A stretch of DNA of 10,416 nt from Ettlia oleoabundans (Eukaryota > Chlorophyta > Chlorophyceae > Chlamydomonadales), in NCBI GenBank assembly GCA_019693395.1, contig JAAMXP010001534.1, positions 1,440-11,855 on the forward strand, given 5' to 3'. Positions within the stretch are counted from its first letter, which is position 1, and each line of letters begins with the position of its first letter. The position numbers and the translations under genes are program-made. Below, piece by piece: positions 8,983 to 10,416 of the stretch. The notes under the pieces are model-generated. The model was not told the origin of the DNA. It ran no database searches and saw only the letters and a program-made list of their open reading frames with translations.

Positions 8983-10095
8983 CTGGCCTGGCATGCAGCT
9001 TGCAGCACACTTGATAGCCAGCCCCACCACAACAGGAACACATGCCACAGAGCAGCGGCAACCCTGCCATACACTCCCCCAGTAACGCTCAACTTATCAA
9101 GCCATGGTTTCAAGGCTCTGCAGCGCAACGCGCCGCTTGTCACTGGACATCGCTTTCGTCTTTATGAGTGCACATTTTGTTGTCTGGCTGGTGCCTGTCT
9201 TGTCTGTCACCCAGCCCCAGCCACCCAGCCATCCACCCCTCTGCCTTCCCCACACTGTATTGAGGCAAGGCAGCGGGGCCAACACCAGTTCAACCCACCT
9301 CACCCGCTTCCGTTCACTGACCCACATCATTTCACTCCAGCACTCCCACCGCCACCTGATTCTCTTCCATTGTTCCAGCACTACCACATCCCACCATTTT
9401 TTCATCCACTTTGCTAGGCCACCGTCTGTGCCATGGCACCGCATGCCTTTTTATAACTCCCTTCCTCATCCTAGCCCCGTACCAGTTTCTCTGCCCGTAC
9501 TCCACAGCCCCAGCTCCTGTACAGATGCCCTGCCACCTTGCCCGTATTTTGCAACATGTCTACCTGTGCCACTGTCAGCTCCCGCTAGACACATGTTCAT
9601 ATAGCGACCGACCGTACACACTGACTGTGCATGTCACGTTGACTTCCTGCTCTTATCCTGCCTTTACCACACGCCGCCGGCCACACAGGCGGTGGACTCT
9701 TGCCCGCACCACACCTGTGCCGCACGCCTCTCGCTGTTTGCCGCGTACTTGCACATTATTCCTAACTCTCTTACAGCGGCCCATCCTACTCTGCCAACCA
9801 TACCAAACACCCCATGCAGTTCCCCGTCAAGCATGAGATGACGCTGTTAGCTGGCTTATCCTGGGAAACTGGCACTGTTCCTCACAGTGAAGATTTCTTA
9901 ATGTCGAATGCAACAGTAGTAGTGGAGTTTCAGAGACAAGAGGGAATGAAATTGAGGTAAAATCTCTGAGCTGGGCAACAACAAAGAAAACAGGTGCCAC
10001 CCGGAGAAAAAGTGCAGTGCAGCTGTACAGCGCTCACCACACTGGTGTCACAGACTGACCGCTTCCAGGGTCCTGCCCTGGTACCAATCACAGGT
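8983..10095. other. Convergent 3' flank, no gene recognised
   Basis: About 1.1 kb between the stops of the plus-strand GATA gene and the minus-strand aminopeptidase gene; both 3' UTRs should lie here. From about 9200 to 9800 the plus strand is pyrimidine-rich with many CCAC/CCAG units. The long plus-strand frames (9104-9604 and 9411-9836) translate to low-complexity Ser/Pro/His/Thr sequence with no domain. No TGTAA-type polyadenylation signal was found. Confidence 0.6.
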
Positions 10096-10209
10096 TTAGC
10101 GCCCCTGCGCTACTACCCACTCTGCCAGCAGCTGCGCGCCAAAGCCGGTGGCGCCGCCCTGCTTCTCCTGCCAAACGGGGCCCGCAATATCCAGGTGGCT
10201 CCATTGCAC
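10096..10209 (-). CDS. M17 leucyl aminopeptidase, last exon only (gene continues right of window)
   Basis: The 37 codons before a TAA at 10098-10096 form the C-terminus of an M17 (cytosol/leucyl aminopeptidase) metallopeptidase. They open with [20 protein letters not shown] and close with [17 protein letters not shown]. Plant and bacterial M17 enzymes end with the same pattern: W-x-H-x-D-x-A-G-P-x-W, x-E-K, ATGFG, then a final LxEWV helix. The exon starts after a GGCTGCAG acceptor (AG at 10211-10210) in phase 0. These enzymes are two-metal peptidases, usually hexamers, that remove N-terminal residues such as Leu in plastid or cytosol. The metal ligands and the NTDAEGR motif would be encoded upstream, outside the window, so activity cannot be judged. 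No earlier exon is visible in 10210-10416, which looks intronic. Confidence 0.86.
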   Translation of the reverse strand: MQWSHLDIAGPVWQEKQGGATGFGAQLLAEWVVAQGR

Positions 10210-10416
10210 CTGCAGCCAGGCACGCACCAAGCATGCTCTGAGCAATGCATTACACATACTCTTCCCCTGCCCGGCTGCCAGCATGCAGGCACCCTTCTGC
10301 TACCGAGCTGCGCAGGGCCAGCATGGCACGCTGTGCTGCAGCCCGCCTCATGCACCAAGGGAGCATTAAACACTTGACCACCATCACCCACACTACTCCA
10401 ACACTACCACTATCCC
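10210..10416 (-). other. Intron (partial) of the leucyl aminopeptidase gene
   Basis: On the minus strand this stretch ends in GCCTGGCTGCAG, the acceptor for the terminal aminopeptidase exon. It shows GT-rich sequence near the right edge and no segment matching the M17 region that should precede the VQW motif. The donor is presumably beyond the window. Confidence 0.55.

Noticed and set aside
9104..9604. 166-codon open frame, plus strand
   Set aside because: Translates to Ser/Pro/His/Thr low complexity from a pyrimidine-rich 3' flank; no domain or splice support.

Overview
The window looks like nuclear DNA of a green alga (Chlorophyta). The support is three spliced genes plus the end of a fourth, with short exons, GT-AG introns mostly 90-300 bases long (many donors GTGAG or AAG|GT, many acceptors TGCAG), GC-rich Ala/Gln-biased coding sequence, an apparent chloroplast transit peptide on an amino-acid-synthesis gene, and CA/TG-rich introns. 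The exact genus cannot be read from the sequence; a chlorophycean or related alga is an inference. Because of the splicing, no single open frame shows a whole gene. I rebuilt the models by joining exons at splice sites and checking that phase and family motifs agree.

Layout from left to right. (1) 235-2369, minus: seven exons of the regulatory (small) subunit of acetolactate synthase, a plastid enzyme of valine/leucine/isoleucine synthesis. It has a transit peptide, an ACT domain and the C-terminal small-subunit domain, and it runs off the left edge. (2) 2881-5151, minus: a complete five-exon gene for a DUF1295 multi-pass membrane protein (steroid 5-alpha-reductase-like superfamily), 461 residues. 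Its unusual basic, disordered C-terminal tail carries a stretch resembling the histone H3 tail. (3) 5152-6591: a 1.4 kb divergent intergenic region. (4) 6592-8982, plus: a GATA-type zinc-finger regulator with a shortened finger loop, a second degenerate Cys cluster, and a long Ala/Gln/Pro-rich C-terminal part. One frame change in its middle is best explained by an intron at 7684-7834. (5) 8983-10095: a 1.1 kb convergent 3' flank with no recognisable gene. (6) 10096-10209, minus: the last exon of an M17 leucyl aminopeptidase whose remainder lies beyond the right edge.

The genes do not form an operon or an obvious pathway; this is ordinary eukaryotic gene order. The main points of interest are the H3-tail-like extension on a membrane protein and the atypical double Cys cluster of the GATA protein. 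No RNA gene, CRISPR array, transposon or viral gene was recognised.
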